A DNA stretch of 20,159 nucleotides from positions 1 through 20,159 of the forward strand of contig JAKQGS010000421.1 in the NCBI GenBank assembly GCA_029556045.1, read 5' to 3'. The notes beneath the pieces were generated by a model. The model saw nothing but the letters and a program-made list of their open reading frames with translations, was not told the DNA's origin and did not search any database. Source of the stretch: Pseudomonadota bacterium (GTDB taxonomy: Bacteria > Bdellovibrionota > Oligoflexia > Oligoflexales > Oligoflexaceae). Positions 1 to 7,698 of this stretch are shown one piece after another (the first letter of the stretch is position 1; each line of letters opens with the position of its first letter). The position numbers were made by a program, and so were the translations under genes.

Positions 1-78
1 AGGACCCCGGTTCTTGCAAACCAGGGCTCTTGGGTATGTTATTTGCGGGGATGTTCAGGAAAGAAGTTGCGGTATGAT

Positions 79-324
79 TCAGGGGTGGTCTTGACCCGGT
101 GTCAGTCCCCAGTTTTGTAATCCGTATTGCTTCAGCTTGCGCTGTAGGGTTCGAATCCCAATCCCCAGGCATTTGGCCGTGTGGGTGCGGTTATAGTTTT
201 TTCGTTGAAGCGTTTGCAGGATCACCATCCGCTCCACTTCCGCCAGTTTGAGGTGAGGGGGGAATACCACGATGTCGGTACGAGTTTGTTTGCCGTCCAA
301 CAGCCATTCTTCAGTTGCGATCAT
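79..324 (-). CDS. Stand-alone Fis-type helix-turn-helix DNA-binding protein
   Basis: This is an 81-residue protein whose residues about 28-70 match the Fis/HTH_8 domain that ends NtrC-family activators: an ERMVILQTL helix, then NRTHTAKCLGIGIRTLQRKLKQYG, in which the second helix and the recognition helix (RTLQRKLK) are clear. There is no AAA+ or receiver domain, and no open frame upstream that could supply one, so it is either a genuine small nucleoid/regulatory protein or a DNA-binding remnant of a larger activator. The ATG is preceded by an AGGGGG ribosome-binding site about six bases away, which supports an intact small gene. A sigma-54 promoter match lies about 46 bases upstream of the start codon. 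The DNA-binding role is inferred from the domain; the target is unknown. Confidence 0.8.
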   Translation of the reverse strand: MIATEEWLLDGKQTRTDIVVFPPHLKLAEVERMVILQTLQRKNYNRTHTAKCLGIGIRTLQRKLKQYGLQNWGLTPGQDHP

Positions 325-369
325 GATATTTCCCCCTGTTTGATCTTCTCAAAGACGCATGATGGCTAG

Positions 370-386
370 AGCAAATTGAGGGCCAA
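370..386 (-). promoter_or_regulatory. Sigma-54 (RpoN) type -24/-12 promoter
   Basis: Read on the minus strand the 17 bases are TTGGCCCTCAATTTGCT. The diagnostic GG-N10-GC spacing is exact, and 13 of the 13 to 15 informative consensus positions apart from two in the -24 box fit YTGGCACGrNNNTTGCW. It points at the solo Fis-type gene and would give a leader of roughly 35 bases. It lies between genes and no other promoter element competes there. Activation would need an enhancer-binding protein; one is encoded at 8134-9690, but a link between them is not shown. Confidence 0.6.
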
Positions 387-497
387 AGTTGCGGTGTTGA
401 TGGGGGACGGGTGGCAAATATGTAAATAGATGAAATTATTAAGTTTATGATGGCTGGTCAGTCAAACTCCACAGATCGCGGTAACAAAAATAAACCA

Positions 498-917
498 TCA
501 GCGCAGGAGGGCTAAGATGGACTCAGATGGTATCTTAGAGCTGTCTTGAGAAAAGTCAGAATCAGGAGCTGATTCTGGTATGGGATGAGATACCAGGCGC
601 AGCTTGCGAGAATGATTTTTGAGGGGAACAGGAATATCAGCTTCATAGGACGGCAGAGAGGAAGCAGCCACCACTGTCATCGGCATGGAATAATTGGGCA
701 GGGCTACAACATTCAATGCCGGCAATCGCTTTTGGCGCAACAAATCGTCGGCAGCACTGATGCCATCGATCTCCTGGAGGAGTGCGTCATATCCCGTGGT
801 TTGGCTTTTTTCGGGTCGCTGGGGGATCGACTTTTCCGCAACGAGGTTTTTAAGCCGCGCCAGCAGTTCATTCATGGATCCCGAGTTGGCATTTCCTTGC
901 GTCATAAGTCCATCCAT
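498..917 (-). CDS. Hypothetical protein, 139 aa or shorter
   Basis: No family is recognised. The first 60 residues look helical and charged (MNELLARLKNLVAEK, then YDALLQEIDGISAADDLLRQKR). The second half is rich in proline, serine and valine and looks poorly structured (P-x-P and S-S segments, SDFSQDSSKIPSES near the end). There is no signal peptide or membrane segment. The start is uncertain: the ATG at 917 has no well-spaced ribosome-binding site, the ATG at 905 has AAGGA about eleven bases upstream, and the ATG at 875 opens the helical segment. A weak sigma-28-like promoter lies upstream. The C-terminus is LLR, the same three residues that end the flagellin at 15608, which is probably coincidence. 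Intact reading frame and isolation between two genes of the same strand support a real gene. Confidence 0.55.
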   Translation of the reverse strand: MDGLMTQGNANSGSMNELLARLKNLVAEKSIPQRPEKSQTTGYDALLQEIDGISAADDLLRQKRLPALNVVALPNYSMPMTVVAASSLPSYEADIPVPLKNHSRKLRLVSHPIPESAPDSDFSQDSSKIPSESILALLR

Positions 918-960
918 CCTTGGAAGAACTGCGGGATTGACCGCCCGCCAGTTATTTTTA

Positions 961-987
961 TTATCGCATTAAAAACAATTAACATTA
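961..987 (-). promoter_or_regulatory. Weak sigma-28-like promoter before the 139-aa gene
   Basis: On the minus strand TAATGTTA, an 11-base spacer and TGCGATAA match the flagellar consensus TAAAGTTT-N11-GCCGATAA at 6 of 8 and 6 of 8 positions with exact spacing. The region is very AT-rich (about 960-1070), so a chance match is more likely here than for the two other sigma-28-like sites in the window. It would place transcription start about 35-50 bases before the gene. Confidence 0.3.
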
Positions 988-1057
988 GTTATTTTGATAA
1001 AAATACTTTATGAAATATTTTTATATAAATGTCTTTAAAGCGAATTTTTAAATAATT

Positions 1058-1894
1058 TTATTTTTGACAAAATTCACAGAAAAAGGTGCTACGACCGCCC
1101 TGCACGATTTGGTGGATTGGTTTTCCGCATTTGGGGCAGGGTTGTCTATTGCGGCCGTAGACGTTCAAGGCAACCGCAAAATACCCCTTTGACCCGTCAT
1201 TGTGGCGGTAATCGCGAAAGGATGTGCCGCCAGCAGCAATAGCCTCCTGCAGCGTGCTGCGGATGGAGGCCGCCACAGCTCCCCATTCAACGTCCGAAAG
1301 CCCGCCTGCTGGCCGCCGGGGGTCGATGCGTGCACGAAACAGGGATTCCGAGGCGTAGATGTTACCGACTCCCACCACATTGGCGGCATCCATCAAAAAT
1401 ATTTTGACGGGAGTGTTCCGCCCAGCTGCCAGAGTCTGCAGGTGTTCACCCAACCGGGGAAACTCTAATGGTTCGGGCCCCAAATTAGCAAACGCCGGCT
1501 GTGCGAGCAGGGATTCAGCCGAGCAGCAATGGATCATCCCGAAGCGTCGCGGATCCACATAGTGCAGGTAAAAAGCTGATTGGCCCCCATGACCGGCAAA
1601 CGAAAAAATGGCGTGAGTATGGGGCTTTTGAGGTTGAGGGGACAGCTCATAGAAGATATTTCCCGTCATGCCCAGGTGAAAGATTGCAAAGCCCCGTGTG
1701 GTCTGCCACAGGAGGTATTTAGAGCGACGAGTCACCGTCAAAATATCCTGATTGAGGATCAATCGCTGAAAATCGTCCTGCGGAATCGATTCCCGCAGGT
1801 CAGGACGGAGGAATCGAATCGCTGTGATGGTCCGGTGTGTGATGATGGGTGCCAGACCGCGGGCCAGGCATTCGACTTCAGGCAATTCCGGCAT
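1058..1894 (-). CDS. mutM: Formamidopyrimidine-DNA glycosylase / AP lyase
   Basis: This bifunctional base-excision repair enzyme removes 8-oxoguanine and formamidopyrimidines from DNA and cuts the abasic site. The N-terminus MPELPEVE carries the catalytic Pro2 and Glu3 exactly as required once Met1 is removed, which fixes the start. The conserved lysine occurs in TRRSKYLLW. The helix-two-turn-helix region includes NVVGVGNIYASESLF. The C-terminal zinc finger has all four cysteines (C253, C256, C273, C276) with the invariant arginine in GGRST. The length of 278 residues is normal for the family. It lies 58 bases downstream of the OmpA-domain gene on the same strand, possibly cotranscribed. It is a single intact housekeeping gene. 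Confidence 0.97.
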   Translation of the reverse strand: MPELPEVECLARGLAPIITHRTITAIRFLRPDLRESIPQDDFQRLILNQDILTVTRRSKYLLWQTTRGFAIFHLGMTGNIFYELSPQPQKPHTHAIFSFAGHGGQSAFYLHYVDPRRFGMIHCCSAESLLAQPAFANLGPEPLEFPRLGEHLQTLAAGRNTPVKIFLMDAANVVGVGNIYASESLFRARIDPRRPAGGLSDVEWGAVAASIRSTLQEAIAAGGTSFRDYRHNDGSKGYFAVALNVYGRNRQPCPKCGKPIHQIVQGGRSTFFCEFCQK

Positions 1895-1952
1895 GGGGAC
1901 CCCGACTTATGGTTTCCCCGTAACATGGCGCAAGCCGGGCAGGATGCCAAGT

Positions 1953-2765
1953 TCAATATGCCTCCGCCGAGAAGCCAAAGGCTTTCGCTTTGATAACGAT
2001 GCGACGATTCCGCTCCTGATATCCGGGGGCATACAACCCATCCAGTGGCTCGGATTCCCCTTGGCCAATGGCCACAACGCGAGCGGGATCAAATCCCATT
2101 TCATTCACCAGAAACTGCCGCACAATCATGGCTCGCTGATAGGATTCCACCTGGTTGGCATCGGCAGGGCCGTTGGGATCCGTAAAGGCTTCGATCAGAA
2201 GAATCGGCAGACGGACGTTCAGGAATTCAGCAGCGATTTCCCGTAATTTGGCCTCACCCTCCGGGGAAAGTTCAAACGTGGAGGGGTAGGCTTTGGGGTC
2301 TTGGAAAAGATCGCGATAGGGCGCAGCGACGATCGGGGTGATGCTGGGAACCTGAGCCAGGATCGGGGTCTCAACTTTGAGGCGATCGCCTGCCATAATG
2401 CCAGGATATTTGGGAAAAAAGGCCTGTGATTGCAGGGATCCATTCTCCTTGATTTCCGCAATGGTAAACGTGGGAGTGACCTGTACGACTTTGAGAATTC
2501 CTGTATCGATCCAGATTGGTTCGTCGCCGGGTTTGGGAGGGGGAGCTTCACGCTGACTCAGGAAGATGGCGCCGGGCAGGATACCGTGTTGGCTCCCCCC
2601 TTGGATCATCACTAATTTGTCGTCGGACTTCTCTATGAAATGGGCGATAGTCATTGTCGCACGGCTCGGATCAATGGCGTGTATTTCATGAGCCCAGATT
2701 GCCGGGTTTATGATGACGGATGCTCCGAGACAGGCTAAGTATATGATCCAACGAATGGGATTCAT
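1953..2765 (-). CDS. Exported OmpA-domain protein with N-terminal FlgT-C-like beta domain
   Basis: This protein of about 270 residues starts at the ATG at 2765, which has GAGGG eight bases upstream; a longer frame to 2807 lacks a ribosome-binding site and would bury the signal peptide. The N-terminus MNPIRWIIYLACLGASVI..IWA is a signal sequence. Residues about 35-135 (QGGSQHGILPGAIF ... GILKVVQV ... PGIMAGDRL) resemble the small beta domain found at the C-terminus of FlgT and similar envelope proteins; this is a pattern judgement. The last 120 residues form a peptidoglycan-binding OmpA/MotB-like domain, with TDPNGPADANQ, the helix QRAMIVRQFLVNEMGFDPARV, GQGESEPL and a closing NRRIVIKAK. It probably links the periplasmic wall to an envelope structure. 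No beta-barrel domain is present. Confidence 0.8.
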   Translation of the reverse strand: MNPIRWIIYLACLGASVIINPAIWAHEIHAIDPSRATMTIAHFIEKSDDKLVMIQGGSQHGILPGAIFLSQREAPPPKPGDEPIWIDTGILKVVQVTPTFTIAEIKENGSLQSQAFFPKYPGIMAGDRLKVETPILAQVPSITPIVAAPYRDLFQDPKAYPSTFELSPEGEAKLREIAAEFLNVRLPILLIEAFTDPNGPADANQVESYQRAMIVRQFLVNEMGFDPARVVAIGQGESEPLDGLYAPGYQERNRRIVIKAKAFGFSAEAY

Positions 2766-2916
2766 GGTGTGACCCTCATGCAATGGGATGGAACCGACTA
2801 AGTTCATCGTGTTGCTAGAGGTTTCGGCTCAAACTGACAAAGGTTTAGACACTCCGCCTTGTGAGGGGTGTAAATGGTTCCAGAATCTCGATGAATTCTC
2901 ATAGGTTGGGGTATTT

Positions 2917-3636
2917 ATGGATCGCGAATTTTGGGAAGGGGAGACTGGCCAACCCTCCCTGCAAGGACACCGTAGGGAACTGATTCGCCGGGCGCAGGAG
3001 CAGATTCCCGCCCTACCTCTGCCTTTTTTGCATGCACCATTTTCCCAAAAGCCCGCCGCCATGATTGCCCTGGGACCGCTGGACGATGGGAGTCTTCCGG
3101 TGCGTTTGATTGAGGTTTTGCTCAAAATGCAGGACCGATCACCCGGCAAACTTCCGTCGGGCCTTATCATGCCCATGGGAATCGCTGCCGAATCGGTGGG
3201 CCTTGATTTTGAGAGTCTCGCAACCCGGTTGCGGTTCCCTTTGGTGCCAGTGGAGGCGGTGCAGGACGAATGGGATATCCACCTGTTCCGTGGCAAAGCA
3301 GCCAGCTCCTTTTTGGTTGACGCGGCGACCCATGATCGGGCGGGATTGCAATACCTGATCGAGGTGGGACGGGAATACAGTATGGAGGCAATCGTCACTG
3401 TACAACAGGAAGAGGATTGGAAGGTGGCGCTGCAGAGCGATGCCATGATCCTCCGTATAGCACCCAATTTGAGCTGGCCGCAGGCCCGTTTTTGGGAGAG
3501 GGGCCGCGATCTTGAAATGTCTCGATTCATTCTCACTGAAAATGAAAGCATGGCATTGCCGGAGCAGGGTGCCAGGGTTGTGCCGTTGTGGGATCCCGCC
3601 CTTTGGTTGGCACATCGACAGAAATTTTTAGACTAA
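2917..3636 (+). CDS. Divergent indole-3-glycerol-phosphate-synthase-like (TrpC-fold) protein, probably non-catalytic
   Basis: The 239 residues follow the order of a TrpC TIM barrel. An N-terminal helix with RRELIRRAQ is followed by a strand IALGP at the IAEIK position. Residues FPLVPV..VQDEWDI lie at the site of LPVLRKDFIIDEYQI. SSFLVDAATHDRAGLQYLIEVGREY sits where TrpC has the ADA-LLI strand and next helix. MEAIVTVQQEEDWKVAL corresponds to MEVLVEVHDEEELERAL, and DAMILRIAPNL to the IIGINNRDL strand. In this hand alignment the catalytic lysine of KDF is valine, the glutamate of VEVHD is threonine and the NN pair is lost, so IGPS activity is unlikely. It starts at an ATG after GGGGT and is the first gene of the run leading to purM, 27 bases upstream. 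The family call is tentative and needs a profile search. Confidence 0.55.
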   Translation: MDREFWEGETGQPSLQGHRRELIRRAQEQIPALPLPFLHAPFSQKPAAMIALGPLDDGSLPVRLIEVLLKMQDRSPGKLPSGLIMPMGIAAESVGLDFESLATRLRFPLVPVEAVQDEWDIHLFRGKAASSFLVDAATHDRAGLQYLIEVGREYSMEAIVTVQQEEDWKVALQSDAMILRIAPNLSWPQARFWERGRDLEMSRFILTENESMALPEQGARVVPLWDPALWLAHRQKFLD

Positions 3637-3663
3637 TGTATCTATCATATATCGAGGATGATC

Positions 3664-4689
3664 ATGAGTGAGCATAAGAGAGATCTCTACAAAGCCTCCG
3701 GCGTCGATGTGGAAAAGGGTGACGCGCTGGTGGATTGGTTGCAGGAGGATCGAGCCGAGTCCCAACAAAAGTACGGGCACGTGGTGTCTGGCATCGGTGG
3801 ATTTGCGGCGTTGTATCGGCCGCAGTTTCAGGGCATGGTCGATCCACTTCTGGTGTCCAGCACCGATGGGGTGGGGACGAAGGTTCTGCTTGGACTGGAG
3901 ACTGGCAAACTGGAAGGGCTTGGCATCGATCTGGTGGCCATGTGTGTGAATGATCTTTACACCATTGGTGGTGTGCCACTATTTTTTCTCGATTATTTCG
4001 CCACAGGTGTCCTGGATCAGGATCAGTTTAAACAGGTTCTATCCGGTATCAAAAATGGCCTGCGACAGGCATCCACGAGTCTTCTGGGTGGAGAAACAGC
4101 CGAACTGCCGGGACTCTATGCGAAAGGTCATTTTGACCTGGCGGGTTTTGTGGTGGGCGTGGTGGATGCTCCTAAAAAGTTGGGGGCAGAAAAAGTCCGT
4201 GTCGGCGATGTGCTGGTGGCGTTTGAAAGCAGTGGTTTTCACTCCAACGGGTACTCCCTTGTGCGCCGCTGGCTGGCTGAACAAAAAGCGGATGCCGTGC
4301 TGATCGATAGAATCATGACCCCGACAAAAATATACAGCGCGGTCCCGGCGCTTTTGGAACAGGTCCCTGACGCCGTCCATGCTCTGGCCAATATCACCGG
4401 GGGAGGCATTTCCGGCAACTTGCCAAGGGTGATGCCGGACAGCGTGGTATGCCAGATTCAGCAGTCTGCTCTGCCGACCCCCGAGTGGATGGCTAAATTC
4501 TGCCACGATCACGGGGCCACCTTTGCGGAGGTGGAAGGGGTCTACAACATGGGAGCTGGCATGATAGCCGCAGTGGCAGAAGACGCCGTCGATCAGGTGT
4601 TACAGAAAGCTAAGACATTGAATATGCCGGGTTGTCGAGTCGGACGCGTCGGATCCGGGCAGGGTGCCGCCACGGTTCAATTCACTTAG
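3664..4689 (+). CDS. purM: Phosphoribosylformylglycinamidine cyclo-ligase (AIR synthetase)
   Basis: PurM closes the imidazole ring in step five of purine synthesis, converting FGAM and ATP to aminoimidazole ribonucleotide in the cytosol. Recognisable family segments are VSGIGGFAALY, LVSSTDGVGTKVLLGL (ATP-binding loop), GIDLVAMCVNDLYTIGGVPLFFLDYFATG, LLGGETAELPGLY, SSGFHSNGYSLVRR and ITGGGISGNLPRV. The start chosen is the second ATG, which has GAGG six bases upstream; the first ATG at 3658 abuts that same ribosome-binding site. The length of 341 residues is standard. The common partner purN is not next to it; pyrB follows after 12 bases, so purine and pyrimidine genes share one transcript. Confidence 0.97.
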   Translation: MSEHKRDLYKASGVDVEKGDALVDWLQEDRAESQQKYGHVVSGIGGFAALYRPQFQGMVDPLLVSSTDGVGTKVLLGLETGKLEGLGIDLVAMCVNDLYTIGGVPLFFLDYFATGVLDQDQFKQVLSGIKNGLRQASTSLLGGETAELPGLYAKGHFDLAGFVVGVVDAPKKLGAEKVRVGDVLVAFESSGFHSNGYSLVRRWLAEQKADAVLIDRIMTPTKIYSAVPALLEQVPDAVHALANITGGGISGNLPRVMPDSVVCQIQQSALPTPEWMAKFCHDHGATFAEVEGVYNMGAGMIAAVAEDAVDQVLQKAKTLNMPGCRVGRVGSGQGAATVQFT

Positions 4690-4701
4690 GAGGAACGAAT
4701 C

Positions 4702-5700
4702 ATGTCGGAATTCAAACCAACACTGCATATTCTCAGCTCATCCCAGTTTGACCGGCCATTTTTGGATTACATTTGCCAGTTGACGGACACCATCCGCAAG
4801 TTTGACAAGAGCAAAGAAGGTTTGATGTATCTGAACGGTTTGCTGGCACACAAGAGGGGCATGCTTTACTTCACCCAGCCTTCCACTCGAACTTTTTTGT
4901 CGTTTGATTCGGCTTTGCATATCCTGGGGATCCGGGGCAGTGAAATTCGTGACCCCAGCACCAGCTCCGAACGCAAAGGCGAGAGCATTGAGGATTCTCT
5001 GCGCACCTTTTCGAGTTACGTGGACTTGATCATCATGCGCACATCTGTCCCAGGTCTTTGTGATCGCATTGCACACTTTCTTGATCAGACACCCCGTCCT
5101 GTACCGATTATCAATGCCGGCAGTGGCCCGGACGAACATCCAACACAGGCACTATTGGATATCTACACCCTGACCCGCAGTTTTAAAAAAATCGGCGGTA
5201 TCGAAAACAAATCGATAGTCATGGTTGGAGACCTTAAGCGGGGACGTACCATACGTTCTTTAAGCGGACTATTGACTAATTATGAAGGGGTTAAAATCAT
5301 TTTTGTCTCGCCGGAGGAATTTCGCATTTCGCAGGATCTCCGGGATCGCCTGACCAGATCCAAAGTGGCATTTGAAGAGACAGAGGATTTCAAAGGAGCC
5401 CTTGCGGTCGCGGATGCGGTTTATATGACACGGGTTCAGGATGAGTACGATGCTGATCAAGGGGAATCCCGCAAAGTCGATACCACACGGTTTCATCTGA
5501 AGCACGAGCATCTGAAACTGATGAAAGAATCGGCGGTGATCATGCACCCTCTGCCGCGGCGGGAAGAAATCGAGGCGACGGTCGATAACGATCCCCGCGC
5601 TAAGTATTGGCGGCAGGAACGCAATGGTATGTGGGTGCGGGTAGCCCTCATTACCAAGATCTTTGGTGTCGATAATCGCATACTGCTTCCTGAACTTTAG
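4702..5700 (+). CDS. pyrB: Aspartate carbamoyltransferase catalytic subunit
   Basis: PyrB joins carbamoyl phosphate and aspartate to give carbamoyl aspartate, the first committed step of pyrimidine synthesis. Visible active-site elements are STRT (residues 61-64, carbamoyl-phosphate loop), the mobile-loop lysine in ERKGES (Lys92), GPDEHPTQALLDIYT (about 142-156), GDLKRGRTIRSL (177-188) and MHPLPR (281-286) of the aspartate loop. After STRT the sequence reads FLSFDSA rather than the usual RTSFE, and the protein is about 20 residues longer than Escherichia coli PyrB, so it belongs to a divergent branch. No pyrI regulatory gene is adjacent. A strong AGGAGG precedes the ATG. Ornithine carbamoyltransferase is the alternative family, but HPTQALLDIYT and HPLPR favour PyrB. 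Confidence 0.9.
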   Translation: MSEFKPTLHILSSSQFDRPFLDYICQLTDTIRKFDKSKEGLMYLNGLLAHKRGMLYFTQPSTRTFLSFDSALHILGIRGSEIRDPSTSSERKGESIEDSLRTFSSYVDLIIMRTSVPGLCDRIAHFLDQTPRPVPIINAGSGPDEHPTQALLDIYTLTRSFKKIGGIENKSIVMVGDLKRGRTIRSLSGLLTNYEGVKIIFVSPEEFRISQDLRDRLTRSKVAFEETEDFKGALAVADAVYMTRVQDEYDADQGESRKVDTTRFHLKHEHLKLMKESAVIMHPLPRREEIEATVDNDPRAKYWRQERNGMWVRVALITKIFGVDNRILLPEL

Positions 5701-5714
5701 AAGGGGATCCGCTG

Positions 5715-6575
5715 ATGCGCCCATTGGTATTGGCCAGTATTTCCATGAACAGCCGCGGTGATCGCAATGATAACTTGCGCCGGGCTTTTGATTGGGTTCG
5801 AAAAGCCTCGGATATGGGGGCGGAATGGGTGCAGTTACCCGAAGTCTTTTCCTACCACGGACCTTATGACGGCCTGGCGATGATCGCTGAACCGGATAGC
5901 GGGCCGTTGTGGCAGTCGCTCAGCGAGCTTGCCAGGTCGTGCGGTGTGGTTTTGTTTGCTGGTACCGTACCGGAACAGCCCGAGGCTCATTTGCCAAGGG
6001 AAACTCGCGTCAATCGCCATGGTCAAAGCCGGGTCTACAATACGCTCTATGTTTTTGACCGCGACGGTCGAAATATTGGCAAATACCGCAAAACCCACCT
6101 GTTTAATCTTCTGGCCCCGGATGGACAGCCACAGTACACAGAAGGGGATGGCTTTATTCCCGGTGACGAGCTTTCCATCATACCAGTGGATGGTTATCAG
6201 GTTGGATTAACCATCTGTTACGACCTTCGGTTTCCCGAATTGTATGCAGCCATGCATCGTAAAAGCCCCATGGATGTTCTGGTGATTCCCTCCGCATTTA
6301 CGGTCCAGACCGGTATGGCTCATTGGGAGATTCTCTTGCGGGCCCGTGCCATCGAGCATCAATGTTATGTGTATGCCGCTAATCTTTGTGGCACACACTT
6401 AGGGGGCAAGGCATCCTACGGGCATTCTATGATTGTGGATCCTTGGGGGCATAAAATTGCGGATACCGGAGATGGCGAAGGCATTGCGCTCGGAATCCTG
6501 GACCCCGGCCTGATCAGTGCATGCCGCACCCGCCTGCCGGCTCTCGCCAATAAACGTCCGGAGATCTACGGATGA
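5715..6575 (+). CDS. Nitrilase-superfamily amidase (Nit1/Nit2-like)
   Basis: This 286-residue carbon-nitrogen hydrolase has the complete Glu-Lys-Cys triad: E43 in QLPEVF, K126 in YRKTHLF and C168 in TICYDLRFPELY. The motif GKYRKTHLFNL and the RARAIEHQCYVYAAN stretch are typical of the Nit1/Nit2 branch, whose members hydrolyse deaminated glutathione or omega-amides of keto acids. The exact substrate cannot be read from the sequence. It lies 14 bases after pyrB, and its stop overlaps the start of the next gene by ATGA, so the two are translationally coupled. In this context a role in clearing a side product of amino-acid or nucleotide metabolism is possible but inferred. Confidence 0.9.
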   Translation: MRPLVLASISMNSRGDRNDNLRRAFDWVRKASDMGAEWVQLPEVFSYHGPYDGLAMIAEPDSGPLWQSLSELARSCGVVLFAGTVPEQPEAHLPRETRVNRHGQSRVYNTLYVFDRDGRNIGKYRKTHLFNLLAPDGQPQYTEGDGFIPGDELSIIPVDGYQVGLTICYDLRFPELYAAMHRKSPMDVLVIPSAFTVQTGMAHWEILLRARAIEHQCYVYAANLCGTHLGGKASYGHSMIVDPWGHKIADTGDGEGIALGILDPGLISACRTRLPALANKRPEIYG

Positions 6576-7666
6576 GCCGCGGGGACTTTCAATATGAACT
6601 GAAGATGATCAACGGTATCAACGGTGATCCGGGAGTTTATATTTTTTTTCCCCATATGGCCTCTGCCATCCTGTTTGACCTGGGATCACTGGACGCGCTG
6701 TCCAATCGTGACCTGCTCAAGGTTAAAAATGTTTATGTGACCCATTGTCATGTGGACCATTTCATTGGATTTGATCGTCTCTTGCGGGTCAATATTCCCC
6801 ATTTTCGTCTGGTGAACCTCTGTGGCCCAGAGGGTTTTATCAACAACGTGGCTGCTAAGCTGCACGGTTATACGTGGAATCTTCTGGAGCCTGGGCAGAT
6901 TCGTTTCAGGGTGCGTGAGGTTCATGCTGATGGCGAAGTTTATGAGGCAATGCTGACCAGCGATAATCGTTTTAATCCCCACCCGATCAAAGTGCCTGCC
7001 TATGAAACCATTGCTGATCCCAATGGACATCGTGTGGTGATGGAGCGTTTTGCGGATCATGGCCACATGGAAGCCATCATTCTCGACCACGGAACGCCGT
7101 CTATTGCCTACCGCTATCATGGACCCAGGAGAAACCGGGTGGACGTGGAAAAAATCTATGCATCGGGTCTGAAAGAGGGGCCCTGGATCCGTCAGTTTCA
7201 GTTGGCGGCTCAGGATGGCCGCATGGATACTCTGATCGAAATCGAAGGACAACCCCACCGGGTGGATGAGCTGGCCAAGACCTTTTTAAAACATCTTCCT
7301 CCATTTTCCGTGGGATATATGACGGATATTGTCTTTCATCGCGACAACCTGGAACGGTGTTTGGAGCTATTTAGGGGTACCAGTTTATTGATCGCTGAGT
7401 CCAGTTTTCGTCATGCGGATCGGGATCGTGCCGCGATCAAAAAACACCTCACCACGTACCAGTCCGCCCTGATTGCCGCTCTGTGTGGTGTGCAATGGTA
7501 TCGGAATTTCCATGTTTCCGGGATCTATGGCGAAGGCGAAGAGGTCCAAGCAGTTATCGATGAGGCACGCAACGCCTGGGAGCAGTTTGGCCAAATGCCC
7601 GAAGATCGTCTACACCAGGCCCTGCAGGAAGAATTGGAATCACCGACGAATGGTCGTACCGTCTAG
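6572..7666 (+). CDS. RNase Z-like metallo-beta-lactamase-fold hydrolase
   Basis: The 364-residue protein carries the metal-binding HxHxDH signature as THCHVDH (H58, H60, D62, H63) after a strand LLKVKNVYV, and continues IGFDRLL, like the ELAC/RNase Z branch. A later LDHG could give a further ligand. Near the end, LIAESSF, then KKHLTTYQSALIAALCGV and FHVSGIY line up with the RNase Z order (E-A-TF, a histidine before an alanine-rich helix, THFSPRY). It is longer than typical short RNase Z and has a large insert after the motif, so tRNA 3'-end processing is plausible but not certain. The start overlaps the stop of the amidase gene. No terminator is visible after its stop at 7666. Confidence 0.75.
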   Translation: MSRGDFQYELKMINGINGDPGVYIFFPHMASAILFDLGSLDALSNRDLLKVKNVYVTHCHVDHFIGFDRLLRVNIPHFRLVNLCGPEGFINNVAAKLHGYTWNLLEPGQIRFRVREVHADGEVYEAMLTSDNRFNPHPIKVPAYETIADPNGHRVVMERFADHGHMEAIILDHGTPSIAYRYHGPRRNRVDVEKIYASGLKEGPWIRQFQLAAQDGRMDTLIEIEGQPHRVDELAKTFLKHLPPFSVGYMTDIVFHRDNLERCLELFRGTSLLIAESSFRHADRDRAAIKKHLTTYQSALIAALCGVQWYRNFHVSGIYGEGEEVQAVIDEARNAWEQFGQMPEDRLHQALQEELESPTNGRTV

Positions 7667-7698
7667 GACTACTGCATCGGTTCAGGATTGACTTGGTA

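Noticed and set aside
6..26. Imperfect hairpin CCCGGTT / AACC-A-GGG near the window start
   Set aside because: It has a bulge and no T tract in either direction, so a terminator for the Fis-type gene cannot be supported.
585..1013. 142-codon open frame on the plus strand opposite the 139-aa gene
   Set aside because: No ribosome-binding site, composition unlike a protein, and it covers the opposite strand of a better-supported gene and its AT-rich upstream region.
3607..3625. TTGGCAC sigma-54-like start before purM
   Set aside because: The -12 position reads GA instead of GC at the required distance, and it lies inside the upstream gene of a compact operon.
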